Virus record (IMG/VR): IMGVR_UViG_3300045993_000018
Coordinates: 1 to 47,818 of that record
Reading direction: 5' to 3' (one strand)
DNA length: 47,818 bases
DNA from: a virus
Every line of letters begins with the position of its first letter. Position 1 is the stretch's first letter. The position numbers were made by a program, and so were the translations under genes. This document shows, one piece after another, positions 32,351 to 39,836 of this stretch. A model generated the notes under the pieces. It was given only the letters and a program-made list of their open reading frames with translations. It was not told the DNA's origin and ran no database searches.

Positions 32351-33427
32351 CTACAACATAATGCCTGTTTTAGGCCCTAATATCTTCACCAGATTCCCAG
32401 AATCTAGGTCGATCACGATGCTCAGTGTTCCGGTGTATTCTGTGCCTGTTGGCCCATACTGGATTCCAGACAGCACATACGCAGGGTTAGGGTAAACCCC
32501 AGCACCTCCGCTAATACGAGTAGCTGCTCCGACTATCTGCGCCCCGGCAGTAGTTAGTGCGCCTGCAGTTCCAAATGCGCGGAAGCGTGTGGCTGCACCC
32601 GCCACTGCTGCCCCGGATGTAGTTAGCGCCCCGGTGGCGGTATGTACGCCTATGTGCGCTGCCGCACCGACAATAGCCGCTCCAGCAGGCGCAAGCGCCC
32701 CGGTGGACCCAAAGGCATGGAATCTGTTTGCAGCGCCTGCAATGGCCGCTCCTGCCGTCCCCAATGTGCCTGTGGAGTCATGTGAAGCGTTGCGCGTAGC
32801 TGCGCCAACGATTACTGCCCCGGTATTTGTCAGGGTACCAGTTGATGCGAAAGCGTGGAACCTATTCGCTGCTCCAGTAATCACTGCACCTGTGTTGGCG
32901 AGTACCCCCGTGGTGGAGTGTGTAGTCGGTCCGCCGATCCTGTTAGCCGATCCAACTATGGATGCGCCAATATTCGTCAGGTCGCCAGAAGATCCGAATG
33001 CTCTGAACCTGTTCGCAGATCCCGTAACGACTGCACCAGATGTAGCTAGTACACCCGTGCCGGTATGGGTAACTGCGCCTGTGGATCTAGCCGCAGCGCC
33101 TACGATAACTGCGCCGGTAGGAGCGAGTACGCCTGTGGAGCCGAAGGCTCTGAATCTATTGGCTGCGCCAGTGACCGTAGCCCCTGCAGTCGCCAAGGCT
33201 CCCGTAGTGCCGTGTACCGCTATGTGCGCTGCCGCACCGACAATAACTGCGCCAGATGCAGCTAGTGCGCCTGTAGATCCATGTAAAGCACTATGCGCCG
33301 CTGCGCCAGCTATGGCTGCGCCTGCAGTTGCTAATGCGCCTGTCGCAGTATGTGTTGTTGGTCCGCCGCCTCCCGATACTGGGAGACTGCTGATTGGCAG
33401 ATCCGATATTGTGGAGAGGCCCAGCAC
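32351..33427 (-). CDS. Twelve-repeat (23-residue) surface protein candidate (358 aa)
   Basis: Residues 26-307 are twelve tandem units of 23 residues (two have 26) with consensus HGSTGALATAGAxIxGAAxR followed by three residues. Units alternate between His-initial (ending in short residues) and Phe-initial types from unit 3 onward, giving a 46-residue double repeat. The N-terminus is short (LSTISDLPISSLPV-SGGGGPTT) and the C-terminal 51 residues (GVYPNPAYVLSGIQYGPTGTEYTGTL...GIML) are unique. Regular Gly/Ala/Thr/Val periodicity suggests a beta-solenoid or beta-fibre. The start is GTG 33427. Context among adhesin genes suggests a fibre or decoration; the role is unknown. Confidence 0.75.
   Translation of the reverse strand: MLGLSTISDLPISSLPVSGGGGPTTHTATGALATAGAAIAGAAAHSALHGSTGALAASGAVIVGAAAHIAVHGTTGALATAGATVTGAANRFRAFGSTGVLAPTGAVIVGAAARSTGAVTHTGTGVLATSGAVVTGSANRFRAFGSSGDLTNIGASIVGSANRIGGPTTHSTTGVLANTGAVITGAANRFHAFASTGTLTNTGAVIVGAATRNASHDSTGTLGTAGAAIAGAANRFHAFGSTGALAPAGAAIVGAAAHIGVHTATGALTTSGAAVAGAATRFRAFGTAGALTTAGAQIVGAATRISGGAGVYPNPAYVLSGIQYGPTGTEYTGTLSIVIDLDSGNLVKILGPKTGIML
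32507..33352 (-). repeat. Twelve 69-bp coding repeats
   Basis: Tandem units of 69 bp (two of 78 bp) encode the 23-residue repeat of the 358-residue protein. Third positions differ freely between units, so selection is on the protein. GGPTTH occurs both at the array start and at the junction between units 6 and 7, which suggests a past block duplication. Confidence 0.85.
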
Positions 33428-33431
33428 GGCA

Positions 33432-34337
33432 TCACCACGCTATGATAATTACTATCCCAGATCCGCCTTTGCCGCCCACGCCGGGGGTTTGTCCTGTGAT
33501 TGTCCCGCCGCCACCGCCACCGCCAGAGCCATAGCCGCCGTTGCCGCCAGCCCCACCGGGGGATGCTGTAGCAGTAGGGAACCCAGAACCGCCTCCACCG
33601 CCGCCAGTAGAAATACGCAGGCGTTGGGGGAACCACAGGCCGTGACCGCCATTACCCCCGGCTACGCCTGATGTACCCGCTGCTCCGCCCAACGAGTTAG
33701 GTGCGAAGGTGGGGAAGGTAGATGTGCAGTTTCCGCCAGCAGCCGTAGCCGCAGCAGACATACCACCTCCGCCCCCGCCCCCTTGAGCAAGCTGTCCTGC
33801 TGTACCCGCAGCCGCCGCAGTGCCTGCGGTTGGGGTAACAGCACCAGCAGCACCACCAGCAAGCCCCACAAGGAATGTGGCGATACCCAAACCAGAAAGT
33901 AAGCATCCTGAAGCCGCACCGGCAGCACCGGCAGTAACTGCGTTGCCGATAGCCCCGGGGGCTGCAAGCACTAGGTCTGCCGCGACAGGTGCTGCGTTGT
34001 ACGTCGCCCCATAGGGTTTGACGGCAACCATAGTTGTCAGTACCGCGCCTGCGCCTGCCACACCCCCGCCGATGTAAAGCACGTCTGGTAGAGATAATGC
34101 AGACCCGATCCAAGACGCTTGTGAGCCTGATCCACCTCCCGCGCCCCCGGCAGACGTCGCTCCCGCTGTTGCAGTCACGCCGTTACCGCCGCAGCCCAAC
34201 ATAAACATCTTGACCATCGACACGCCACGGGGCTTAACCCATACCTGCGTCAATGGCTGAGTAACCGCAGTATTGTTACCAATGAAGGTCTGAATATCCG
34301 CGATACCCGGAGTTGGGATATGGCTAAAGTCAAGCAT
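33432..34337 (-). CDS. Glycine-rich tail adhesin candidate (301 aa)
   Basis: The N-terminal part (residues 1-50) carries TFIGNNTAVTQPLTQVWVKPRGVSMVKMFMLGCGGNG. The rest is Gly/Ala-rich with GGGGGGG tracts and ends GGKGGSGIVIIIAW. The start and end patterns (a 'W-KP-G-M...GCGGNG' opening and a 'G-SGIVIIIAW' close) are typical of phage glycine-rich fibre or receptor-binding proteins, where poly-Gly II sandwiches form the tip. The ATG overlaps the preceding stop. Likely a tail fibre tip or adhesin, next to the 23-residue-repeat protein. Confidence 0.7.
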   Translation of the reverse strand: MLDFSHIPTPGIADIQTFIGNNTAVTQPLTQVWVKPRGVSMVKMFMLGCGGNGVTATAGATSAGGAGGGSGSQASWIGSALSLPDVLYIGGGVAGAGAVLTTMVAVKPYGATYNAAPVAADLVLAAPGAIGNAVTAGAAGAASGCLLSGLGIATFLVGLAGGAAGAVTPTAGTAAAAGTAGQLAQGGGGGGGMSAAATAAGGNCTSTFPTFAPNSLGGAAGTSGVAGGNGGHGLWFPQRLRISTGGGGGGSGFPTATASPGGAGGNGGYGSGGGGGGGTITGQTPGVGGKGGSGIVIIIAW

Positions 34338-34502
34338 TTAAACAGCCCACACAGGACGCAGCGTTGTGTCCGTCACGCTGTAGGTGAACGCACCCGTAAG
34401 GGGTACATTGTCATCATCTACAGTTACGGCATTATTTAGATTGGCGTCCATGACTTGCCAGCCAGTACGCCCATCTTCAAGGAGAATGCGCCAGTAAATC
34501 AT
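34338..34502 (-). CDS. Small hypothetical protein (54 aa)
   Basis: Starts MIYWRILLEDGRTGWQVMD and ends LTGAFTYSVTDTTLRPVWAV. The start ATG overlaps the TAA of the upstream gene (TAATG), which I prefer over an upstream in-frame ATG at 34535 lying inside that gene. Beta-rich, no recognised family. It is translationally coupled to the structural protein before and the glycine-rich adhesin after. Confidence 0.65.
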   Translation of the reverse strand: MIYWRILLEDGRTGWQVMDANLNNAVTVDDDNVPLTGAFTYSVTDTTLRPVWAV

Positions 34503-34966
34503 TAGTATTTCCCCGCAATAGCCGATACGTTCCAACCCGTAGTACCCGCTCCAGTAGAGGTTCCAAAAGTAACACAGATACGGTAGCCGGGAGGAATTGC
34601 CATGTTCATCATCAGTTCCAAGTGCGGCGATGCCTGCACTTGCGACACCGTAACGGCGGGTAAGTTAAACTCTTGGATCAGGTGGGTATTGGCAGATGTA
34701 TTGCTGACCAGTGCGCCGGATGTAACTGTTGGCGTTGTGTCAGATATGAATATCCGCATCACCGTTGCCGCTACCGTACTGATGGACTGCATCATCAGCT
34801 TTTGCAAATACCCGCCGTTAGTGGCGTCTGCCGTATAGATTGGGTAGATCGTCCCAGTGCCGTCCTGCGCCGTATTGGCAGTTGGGCCAAGCAGAGTTGC
34901 AGCAGCCAGCGTATCCGTCTGGATATCTGCTACACGACTATAGATCGGATCTGAATTTCCTGCCAT
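34502..34966 (-). CDS. Beta-rich structural protein (154 aa)
   Basis: Starts MAGNSDPIYSRVADIQTDTL at ATG 34966, chosen because CTAGGAG lies 8 bases upstream; a longer reading from 34993 has no such site. The body is beta-rich: TIYPIYTADATNGGYLQKLMMQSISTVAATVMRIFISD, IQEFNLPAVTVSQVQASPHLELMMNMAIPPGYRICVTFGT. I recognise this layout from minor structural proteins of environmental phages. No enzymatic motif. The stop overlaps the next start. Confidence 0.7.
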   Translation of the reverse strand: MAGNSDPIYSRVADIQTDTLAAATLLGPTANTAQDGTGTIYPIYTADATNGGYLQKLMMQSISTVAATVMRIFISDTTPTVTSGALVSNTSANTHLIQEFNLPAVTVSQVQASPHLELMMNMAIPPGYRICVTFGTSTGAGTTGWNVSAIAGKY

Positions 34967-34977
34967 GCTGTTATCTC

Positions 34978-35976
34978 CTAGGGCATGGGCCAACTACGCA
35001 CTTGCGCGTATATCTGCCCTACGTTTGCGTTATCCAAAAGCTCTGCTGATGCGGTACAGAACACTGTCTTCGTTCCTGCGCCAAAATTTACAAGACTGTT
35101 ATTGTTGCTGCTAGACCTAACAATCTCGCGTGTAAGCGTCTGTGGGATGGTAACCGCGTCTGGGGCTGCTGTAGTAGGAACAGAGTATGCAAGCGTGTGC
35201 CTGCATACGTTCTGAGTAATACGGAAGTCATCAATGTACCCTGTCCATACCCCTGATGCAGGAGATAGCGTACAAACCGCTCCGGTGGTATAGCTAGATG
35301 CCACTGCACCTGACGCAATCAACGCACCATTGAGGAAAATATACATCGTCGTGCCCTGCCGCCCTACCTCAATGTAGTTCCACTGCGAGGTTGGTATTGC
35401 AGTGGAAGATGTTAAGTCCCACGCTAACCCCTGTCTCGCTACTCCAAGACTTCCAGCGTTCTGCCCAATCTGCAGACCGCCAGAGGATAGGTTGGCAAAC
35501 AACTGAGCGCCAGCGGCAATGGTCGCTGCATAGCACCAGAAGTCCACCGTGAAGTCACCGGCAAACGCCATGTCTGCCGCGTTAGGCCACTGTAGTCCAT
35601 TCCCCACAGAGTTCATGAACATAGACGTAGTTCCGAACTTTACCTGTGTACTGGACGTTGTGACTCCGGCAGTGGGAGTGCAGGTACGGGCTATCGTGGA
35701 TGAGTCGGTGAATGTAGTACCTCCGTTGGTGCCGTCGCCGTGCAGCAGTACCTTGACATTAGACCAGTAGGGATCCCCAACAGAATTAAAGTACCCCTTA
35801 CCGACTTCCCAATTACCTGCTCCGTCATCAATACAGTACCCAACCATAGATACAGTTGACGCGCCGAAACCTGTTGCAAAAGACTGGTACCCTGTAGGAG
35901 GACTGCTGGCTAAAGTTATAGCCGTAGTCCCTGTACTGGTGGTCGTGTCCTTTACTCTGTCTGCAATGTATGGCAT
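34978..35976 (-). CDS. Tail protein with an inserted LamG domain (332 aa)
   Basis: The first 60 residues (ADRVKDTTTSTGTTAITLAS...GYCIDDGAGNWEVGKGYF) and the last 60 (PQTLTREIVRSSSNNNSLVN-FGAGTKTVFCTASAELLDN) are two halves of a compact tail module that is normally continuous in phages. Between them, at about 65-275, lies one LamG domain (DPYWSNVKVLLHGDGTNGGT-TFTDSS ... YIDDFRITQNVCRHT) closely like those of the 1650-residue protein. The LamG part probably binds carbohydrate; the outer module probably fixes it in the tail. The upstream stop is one base before the start. Confidence 0.75.
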   Translation of the reverse strand: MPYIADRVKDTTTSTGTTAITLASSPPTGYQSFATGFGASTVSMVGYCIDDGAGNWEVGKGYFNSVGDPYWSNVKVLLHGDGTNGGTTFTDSSTIARTCTPTAGVTTSSTQVKFGTTSMFMNSVGNGLQWPNAADMAFAGDFTVDFWCYAATIAAGAQLFANLSSGGLQIGQNAGSLGVARQGLAWDLTSSTAIPTSQWNYIEVGRQGTTMYIFLNGALIASGAVASSYTTGAVCTLSPASGVWTGYIDDFRITQNVCRHTLAYSVPTTAAPDAVTIPQTLTREIVRSSSNNNSLVNFGAGTKTVFCTASAELLDNANVGQIYAQVRSWPMP

Positions 35977-35977
35977 A

Positions 35978-36367
35978 TCACGCCGGGATAGCTTTGTACG
36001 TCAGGGAGGAGCAGGCAACTGTATCGCCAGAGGCTACAGTCAGGCCGTTGGTCATATTGATATCGGAGGCAGAAGCTGCAACTGCGCAGTGAACCACAAC
36101 CGTACCACCAGAAGTCTGGAGCGTGGCCGTTGCAACTGGAGACGCATTCCCAGTTGCTGCCGTATCGCTGGTGATGGTATTGGCTGTAGCCAATCCGTTG
36201 GTCGATGCCGGGAATGCCGTAGCCGACAGACTGAGCGTAGCAACTACAGTGCCGGGAGCGCCGACAGTTCCGGTCAGACGGAACGCCAGCTTGCCAGAAG
36301 CGCCGATAAGCGCCGTAACTGCGTCAGTCGCTGCCGACAGCGCCGTGTTTGAGTGTGTGACTGCCAA
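35978..36367 (-). CDS. Thr/Ala-rich structural protein (129 aa)
   Basis: Beta-rich, Thr/Ala/Ser-rich chain (TVVATLSLSATAFPASTNGL, TLQTSGGTVVVHCAVAASAS, TVACSSLTYKAIPA) without a recognised family. The start is TTG 36367, preceded by a very strong AAGGAG six bases away; the frame overlaps the 3' end of the previous gene by 44 bases. Context suggests a tail or virion decoration protein. Confidence 0.65.
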   Translation of the reverse strand: MAVTHSNTALSAATDAVTALIGASGKLAFRLTGTVGAPGTVVATLSLSATAFPASTNGLATANTITSDTAATGNASPVATATLQTSGGTVVVHCAVAASASDINMTNGLTVASGDTVACSSLTYKAIPA

Positions 36368-36509
36368 TTTCGGCTCCTTCGGTTAGTTTCTTCAATTCCT
36401 CTGGATCGGCATGGCCGATCATCTCAAATGTCTCGGTCTTGCCCGTAGCCGCCCTAGTCACCTCAAGGGTGAAGAAGAGATTTGCTGGCTGTCCGTTTAA
36501 CTCAATCAC
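36324..36509 (-). CDS. Small hypothetical protein (61 aa)
   Basis: MIELNGQPANLFFTLEVTRA, then ATGKTETFEMIGHADPEELKKLTEG, with a hydrophilic end. The start is GTG 36509 with GGGAG upstream, just after the previous stop. The 3' end overlaps the next gene by 44 bases, so the two frames are read together over that stretch. No family is recognised; it resembles small tail-region proteins that carry an 'EVTR-TGK-E' beta hairpin. Confidence 0.6.
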   Translation of the reverse strand: MIELNGQPANLFFTLEVTRAATGKTETFEMIGHADPEELKKLTEGAEIGSHTLKHGAVGSD

Positions 36510-36510
36510 T

Positions 36511-36777
36511 TTAAACTCCCGTCAGGGTTTGATACCCGCCGTAGGTCAACGATGCATATGCCGCCCATGCTGCAGTGTATGTAGTGTAGCTGGAGTTGTT
36601 GGACAAATTAGCATACCCCATCACTCCGGTAGTGGGGCTGAACTTGATAACAAGCCATGTGCCATCTGGTGCAGCTTTGCCGATATACATCGGGTCGCCA
36701 TCCACGAAGTTGTTGACCGCATAAGGGGCCAGCGCATCGTTGACGTAGACATAGCTTACACCTCCAGCTACGCTCAT
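36511..36777 (-). CDS. Small structural protein (88 aa)
   Basis: Aromatic and Gly/Thr-rich (YVYVNDALAPYAVNNFVDGDP-MYIGKAAPDGTWLVIKF...YTTYTAAWAAYASLTYGGY), beta-rich, no membrane segment. The MYIGKA-DGTWLV-KF segment resembles a small domain found in phage minor structural proteins. It starts one base after the upstream stop. The role is unknown. Confidence 0.65.
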   Translation of the reverse strand: MSVAGGVSYVYVNDALAPYAVNNFVDGDPMYIGKAAPDGTWLVIKFSPTTGVMGYANLSNNSSYTTYTAAWAAYASLTYGGYQTLTGV

Positions 36778-36778
36778 A

Positions 36779-37321
36779 CTACTCGGCTGTCAGTGCCGCC
36801 GCAAACTTCTGTGCTTGTGACTGCAAGGATGCCAGCTTCTTGGTCAGCGCGTCCACGGATGCCTGCAATGTGGCCTGCTGCGAATCCAGCAAAGCCACTG
36901 CGGCCTCACTGTCTGCGCGTGTCTGCGCCAGAGTCGTAGCGTCTGCTTGCAGTGATACAGCCAGATCCGAGGCAGACTGAGCCATCGCGGCAGCAGCATC
37001 CTGCTTGGCAGTGACTATCTTCGCGCCTAATTCTGCAGCGATCTTGGCGATAGCGCTATCGGCAGCATATTGCGCCTTCTCTACAGAATCAGCCTCCTGC
37101 TGAAGTGCCGCCTGCTTCAGAGCGATATCCGCATCCAGTTGCTCTATCGCAGCCTGCTTGGCTGCAACTTCTGCCTCCAAGGAGACGCGATACGCATCTG
37201 CGTTCAGGATCACTCCGAACACTTGGTCTGCCTGTTTTAAAGCAGTCAGCATCGGCCCGGCCACGTTTAAAGCACCGACCAGCGCAGCACGCGCTCCATC
37301 TACATCTTCTTTGATGGTCAT
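36779..37321 (-). CDS. Ala-rich coiled-coil protein (180 aa)
   Basis: Nearly the whole chain is a helical heptad region (LEAEVAAKQAAIEQLDADIALKQ, EADSVEKAQYAADSAIAKIA, LAQTRADSEAAVALLDSQQATL). The start ATG 37321 overlaps the TGA of the preceding gene and begins MTIKEDVDGARAALVG; a longer frame to 37372 lies inside that gene. Such proteins in tail regions may act as chaperones, spacers or fibre stalks. No known family. Confidence 0.7.
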   Translation of the reverse strand: MTIKEDVDGARAALVGALNVAGPMLTALKQADQVFGVILNADAYRVSLEAEVAAKQAAIEQLDADIALKQAALQQEADSVEKAQYAADSAIAKIAAELGAKIVTAKQDAAAAMAQSASDLAVSLQADATTLAQTRADSEAAVALLDSQQATLQASVDALTKKLASLQSQAQKFAAALTAE

Positions 37322-37653
37322 AGTGGTATCCCCGACTGAATCACCGTGATGGTGGCTGTGCCAGAAACCCACGTAGTCACATTCAGCCGGATCGCCATCA
37401 CAGGAGCAGAGTAGTTTCCATCTTTGCTAGTTGTCTGTGCTGTCAATCCGGAGTTCTGAAACCACGTAGCCGTTCCGGCGTTGAAGGTCGAAGCGTTGAT
37501 ATCGTCAAAGGTGTGTTCCACCGAGTACGTCAGAGACGCACCAGCGGACAGAACAACACCCACGCCAACATTGAACGTGTTCGCCGCATGATTCATAGGC
37601 ATCGGTGCCGTTACCGTCACCGAGCCTAGAGAAGCGCGTACAGGCCGTGCCAT
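37318..37653 (-). CDS. Beta-rich small structural protein (111 aa)
   Basis: PMPMNHAANTFNVGVGVVLSA, then GASLTYSVEHTFDDINA...TWFQNSGLTAQTTSKDGNYSAPVMAIRLNVTTWVSGTATITVIQSGIP. The 'YSVEHTFDD...W' and 'IRLNVTTW-SGTATITVIQ' patterns are familiar from small structural proteins near the capsid genes of other phages. AAGGTG precedes ATG 37653. Probably virion surface or head-tail interface; unproven. Confidence 0.7.
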   Translation of the reverse strand: MARPVRASLGSVTVTAPMPMNHAANTFNVGVGVVLSAGASLTYSVEHTFDDINASTFNAGTATWFQNSGLTAQTTSKDGNYSAPVMAIRLNVTTWVSGTATITVIQSGIPL

Positions 37654-37664
37654 GCTAGATCACC

Positions 37665-38129
37665 TTAAGGAGTTGCAGGGAACGAAGACCCGTCTGCGTT
37701 GCGAACCATATAGTGAATAACCAGCGTACCTGCACCAGCCGAGGAAGCGCCGACAGACATATCGTAGGTTACCAGCACATCCGTAGTGGTAGGAACCAGC
37801 AGCAGGCCGACAGCTTGCGACTGCAGGATCGTCACTGGGTACATGCCACCAGTGGTGATCGTAGTGGCCGTGTTGATCGCGGTACCGCTGATCTTCACAA
37901 CGATGGTCGATGCTGCTGTAAACGTGGTGGTCGTGATGAACGATACGCCAAGAACCACTGCGCCGGCAGGCAGTGCAAAAGCTGCTACACCCGTAGTATC
38001 CGTATAAACGACAGCCTTCGATTGGGCTACAGTAGTGCAGCCGGTGTTGCGTACCGCTCCGGCAGCGGAGCCGGTGGTGTCTTTGACCGTGCCGAGTAGC
38101 CACGGGCCGAGGTGAGTTGCAAATCCCAT
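37665..38129 (-). CDS. Probable head/decoration-like structural protein (154 aa)
   Basis: Begins MGFATHLGPWLLGTVKDTTG, followed by a Thr/Val-rich beta part (VVYTDTTGVAAFALPAGAVV-LGVSFITTTTFTAASTIVVKISG) and an end with VLVTYDMSVGASSAGAGTLVIHYMVRNADG. The pattern recurs in aquatic phages next to capsid genes; its role is unproven. A strong GTAGGAG precedes ATG 38129, and the reading frame here is clearly better than the overlapping 37660-38103 frame. Likely a capsid surface or neck protein. Confidence 0.7.
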   Translation of the reverse strand: MGFATHLGPWLLGTVKDTTGSAAGAVRNTGCTTVAQSKAVVYTDTTGVAAFALPAGAVVLGVSFITTTTFTAASTIVVKISGTAINTATTITTGGMYPVTILQSQAVGLLLVPTTTDVLVTYDMSVGASSAGAGTLVIHYMVRNADGSSFPATP

Positions 38130-38190
38130 TTCATTCTCCTACGTTGAGGTACTGCAACTTGTAGGTGATCTGCCGGGGCAGTTTGCAATA

Positions 38191-38203
38191 CCGGGATACC
38201 CGG
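38191..38203. other. Small hairpin in gap after the first HNH gene
   Basis: CCGGG-ATA-CCCGG (5-bp stem) lies in the 82-base gap between the HNH stop and the next gene. No U-run follows on the minus strand (TATTGC), so termination is doubtful; it may stabilise the HNH mRNA end. Confidence 0.3.
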
Positions 38204-38211
38204 ACGTCTGT

Positions 38212-38799
38212 TTATAGCACATGTCTATTTGACTTGGCAAGGTTTTCCTCCTGCGTGATAACGCGCAGATTCCACGGCACATGCAGCCCGCAAACAACGT
38301 CGCTGCGCAGCGGAACTATGTGATCGACTACGTACCGCTCCCCTGTTGTCTTGGTCATCGTGATGGCGATAATGTATAAATTACGTATCTCGGCCTTCTG
38401 TCGGGCAGTTAGCCATTTAGGCGTTGCTTCCCGGTGTTTTCTCCTACGCGCCTTGGTGTCTGCCCGCACCCAGTCTGTATTGTTTTCACGCCATGCTGCG
38501 CGATATGCATTCTTCAAATCATTCGGTGTACTCCGCGCCTTCGCAATAATCGTTTCTTTGTTTCTCTGGTAGTACGCCTCCTTAGCATCTTTACCCGCCT
38601 CTGACTTGTTATACGCAGTAAAGTACTCTGCGCGTTTATCTAGCGCCACCTTCCACTCTAGCTGTACACAGGTTAAACACGCGCCCTTGGTTTTGCGCGG
38701 GGCAATATGCCCGTGCTTGCAGGGCTCTCCCGTGAAGTAATACGGCAGTCCTAGTGTTTTTGCTTCTTTCCGTGTTTTTGGTAGCCCCGTAGTGTCCAT
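38212..38799 (-). CDS. HNH endonuclease (195 aa), freestanding
   Basis: Start ATG 38799 is chosen for the strong AGGAG six bases upstream; a longer reading from 38853 runs through the promoter. N-terminal Cys/His motif GEPCKHGHIAPRKTKGACLTC (C27, H29, C41, C44) probably binds zinc. The middle is a basic helix (YNKSEAGKDAKEAYYQRNKE, then RRRKHRE). The catalytic region is at the C-terminus: VVDHIVPLRSDVVCGLHVPW-NLRVITQEENLAKSNR, with DH near 159-160 and the terminal N of the HNH fold. Such enzymes act as homing endonucleases. It lies between the capsid terminator and the next structural gene, with its own promoter. Confidence 0.9.
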   Translation of the reverse strand: MDTTGLPKTRKEAKTLGLPYYFTGEPCKHGHIAPRKTKGACLTCVQLEWKVALDKRAEYFTAYNKSEAGKDAKEAYYQRNKETIIAKARSTPNDLKNAYRAAWRENNTDWVRADTKARRRKHREATPKWLTARQKAEIRNLYIIAITMTKTTGERYVVDHIVPLRSDVVCGLHVPWNLRVITQEENLAKSNRHVL

Positions 38800-38825
38800 A
38801 AATGCTCCTGTGGTTTGATACGGGT

Positions 38826-38853
38826 AATATAGCAAAACAAAAGCGAAAGTCAA
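38826..38853 (-). promoter_or_regulatory. Sigma70-type promoter of the HNH gene
   Basis: On the minus strand TTGACT (38848-38853), a 16-base T-rich spacer and TATATT (38826-38831) make a near-consensus promoter (five of six bases in each box). It lies between the capsid-gene terminator and the AGGAG of the HNH gene. The -35 is identical to that of the second HNH gene's promoter. Confidence 0.7.
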
Positions 38854-38863
38854 GCGGGCATGA

Positions 38864-38887
38864 AAAATGGCCCCGAAGGGCCATTTT
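38864..38887 (-). terminator. Capsid-gene hairpin terminator with UUCG loop
   Basis: A 10-bp perfect stem AAAATGGCCC/GGGCCATTTT follows the major capsid gene by 20 bases. Read on the minus strand, the loop is UUCG closed by C-G, a very stable tetraloop, and the stem ends in a run of five U. It is also symmetrical enough to act on the plus strand. It separates capsid from tail genes, like the leaky terminator after the T7 capsid gene. Confidence 0.85.
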
Positions 38888-38907
38888 CGTTGCTGTATTG
38901 CTACAGA

Positions 38908-39825
38908 TTAGGTCGAACCGGGGCTTCCGTAGATGCCGAGTGGATCAGATACGCCGAAGCTGTAGCGCTCTCTTGCCTTGTACCTTACGTTACCCGTATC
39001 GAAGTCTCCATCCATTCCGGTAGCCATAGGCGTGCGGACGAAGTGCTTCATACCGTTGGGCACATCCGTCAGCAGGAACCAAGCGTTCGTGTCAGTCAGG
39101 AAGTGGTTGATGGTATAGCCACCGGGGATAGAACCGTTGCTCTTCAGCGCATTGATATCGTTGTCGGTAGTTCCGACGCGCTGTGTGGTTTCCAGCAAAC
39201 GAGTAGCAACGAACATCAAAGCAGGCGGGATCACCAGCTTCTTGGGCTTGGCAGCGATCAGCAGGCCGCGCTCATCCGTCCATGCAGCGATCTGAATAAC
39301 GGCGTTTTCCAACGCAGTTTCGTTCAAATCAGTGCCGGTTGTGGGGCGGTTGCTGTTGGTTGCTCCGTTGACCAACGGGTGCGCGGTGGAGAACAGAACC
39401 TGACCATCGCCATACACGGGGTTACCCGTTCCGGTGAAGCCCGTGTTCAGTACGTATGCGCCTTTAACCTGCTTGGTGTAGGCCATGCCACGAGCCAGCG
39501 CCTTGGTATAACGAGCCGACAGGGAGTCGTACAGGTTATCTTCAATGGCTTCTTCCGTGATGGCGAAGCCCAAGGCGATGGTTTCATGGGTGTAACGCGC
39601 GGTCCATGCTTCCTGCGCATTGTCATACGCGATAGCAGCACCTTCGTTCTTCACCGGAGCAGCGCCGAGGCCGGACAGCTTGGTTTCTTCTTCGAAGGAA
39701 CGCTCAGAACTCTCGATGTCGTAGAGTTCCTTGTGCTCTTCGCCGTACTTGGAGTACTCCAAACCAAACAACGCGTTGAGGCCGGGAAGGAGTTCCTTCA
39801 GTAGTTGGGCACGAGAAATTGCCAT
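38908..39825 (-). CDS. Major capsid protein (305 aa), Mu gpT-like HK97-fold
   Basis: Conserved pattern: MAISRAQLLKELLPGLNALFG at the N-terminus, YTHETIALGFAITEEAIEDNLYDS (about 78-101), STAHPLVNGATNSN in the middle, and TDERGLLIAAKPKKLVIPPA-LMFVATRLLETTQRVGTTDNDIN (about 181-222). This last segment is the signature I know from major capsid proteins of the Mu gpT/environmental phage type. No propeptide or separate protease is evident. A strong TAAGGAG precedes ATG 39825. A hairpin terminator follows the gene, as expected for a strongly expressed capsid gene. Confidence 0.85.
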   Translation of the reverse strand: MAISRAQLLKELLPGLNALFGLEYSKYGEEHKELYDIESSERSFEEETKLSGLGAAPVKNEGAAIAYDNAQEAWTARYTHETIALGFAITEEAIEDNLYDSLSARYTKALARGMAYTKQVKGAYVLNTGFTGTGNPVYGDGQVLFSTAHPLVNGATNSNRPTTGTDLNETALENAVIQIAAWTDERGLLIAAKPKKLVIPPALMFVATRLLETTQRVGTTDNDINALKSNGSIPGGYTINHFLTDTNAWFLLTDVPNGMKHFVRTPMATGMDGDFDTGNVRYKARERYSFGVSDPLGIYGSPGST

Positions 39826-39836
39826 GATTTAACTCC

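Noticed and set aside
32507-33352. CRISPR or iteron-type DNA repeat
   Set aside because: The 69-bp period is a 23-codon protein repeat with free third-position variation; no spacers.
37660-38103. Alternative minus-strand frame (147 codons) overlapping the 154-residue gene
   Set aside because: Arg/Cys/His/Tyr-rich composition, no ribosome site; the 37665-38129 frame has a strong GTAGGAG and beta-rich virion-like sequence.
38800-38853. Longer 213-residue start for the first HNH gene
   Set aside because: The extra 18 codons lie across the promoter and ribosome site; ATG 38799 has AGGAG at ideal distance.
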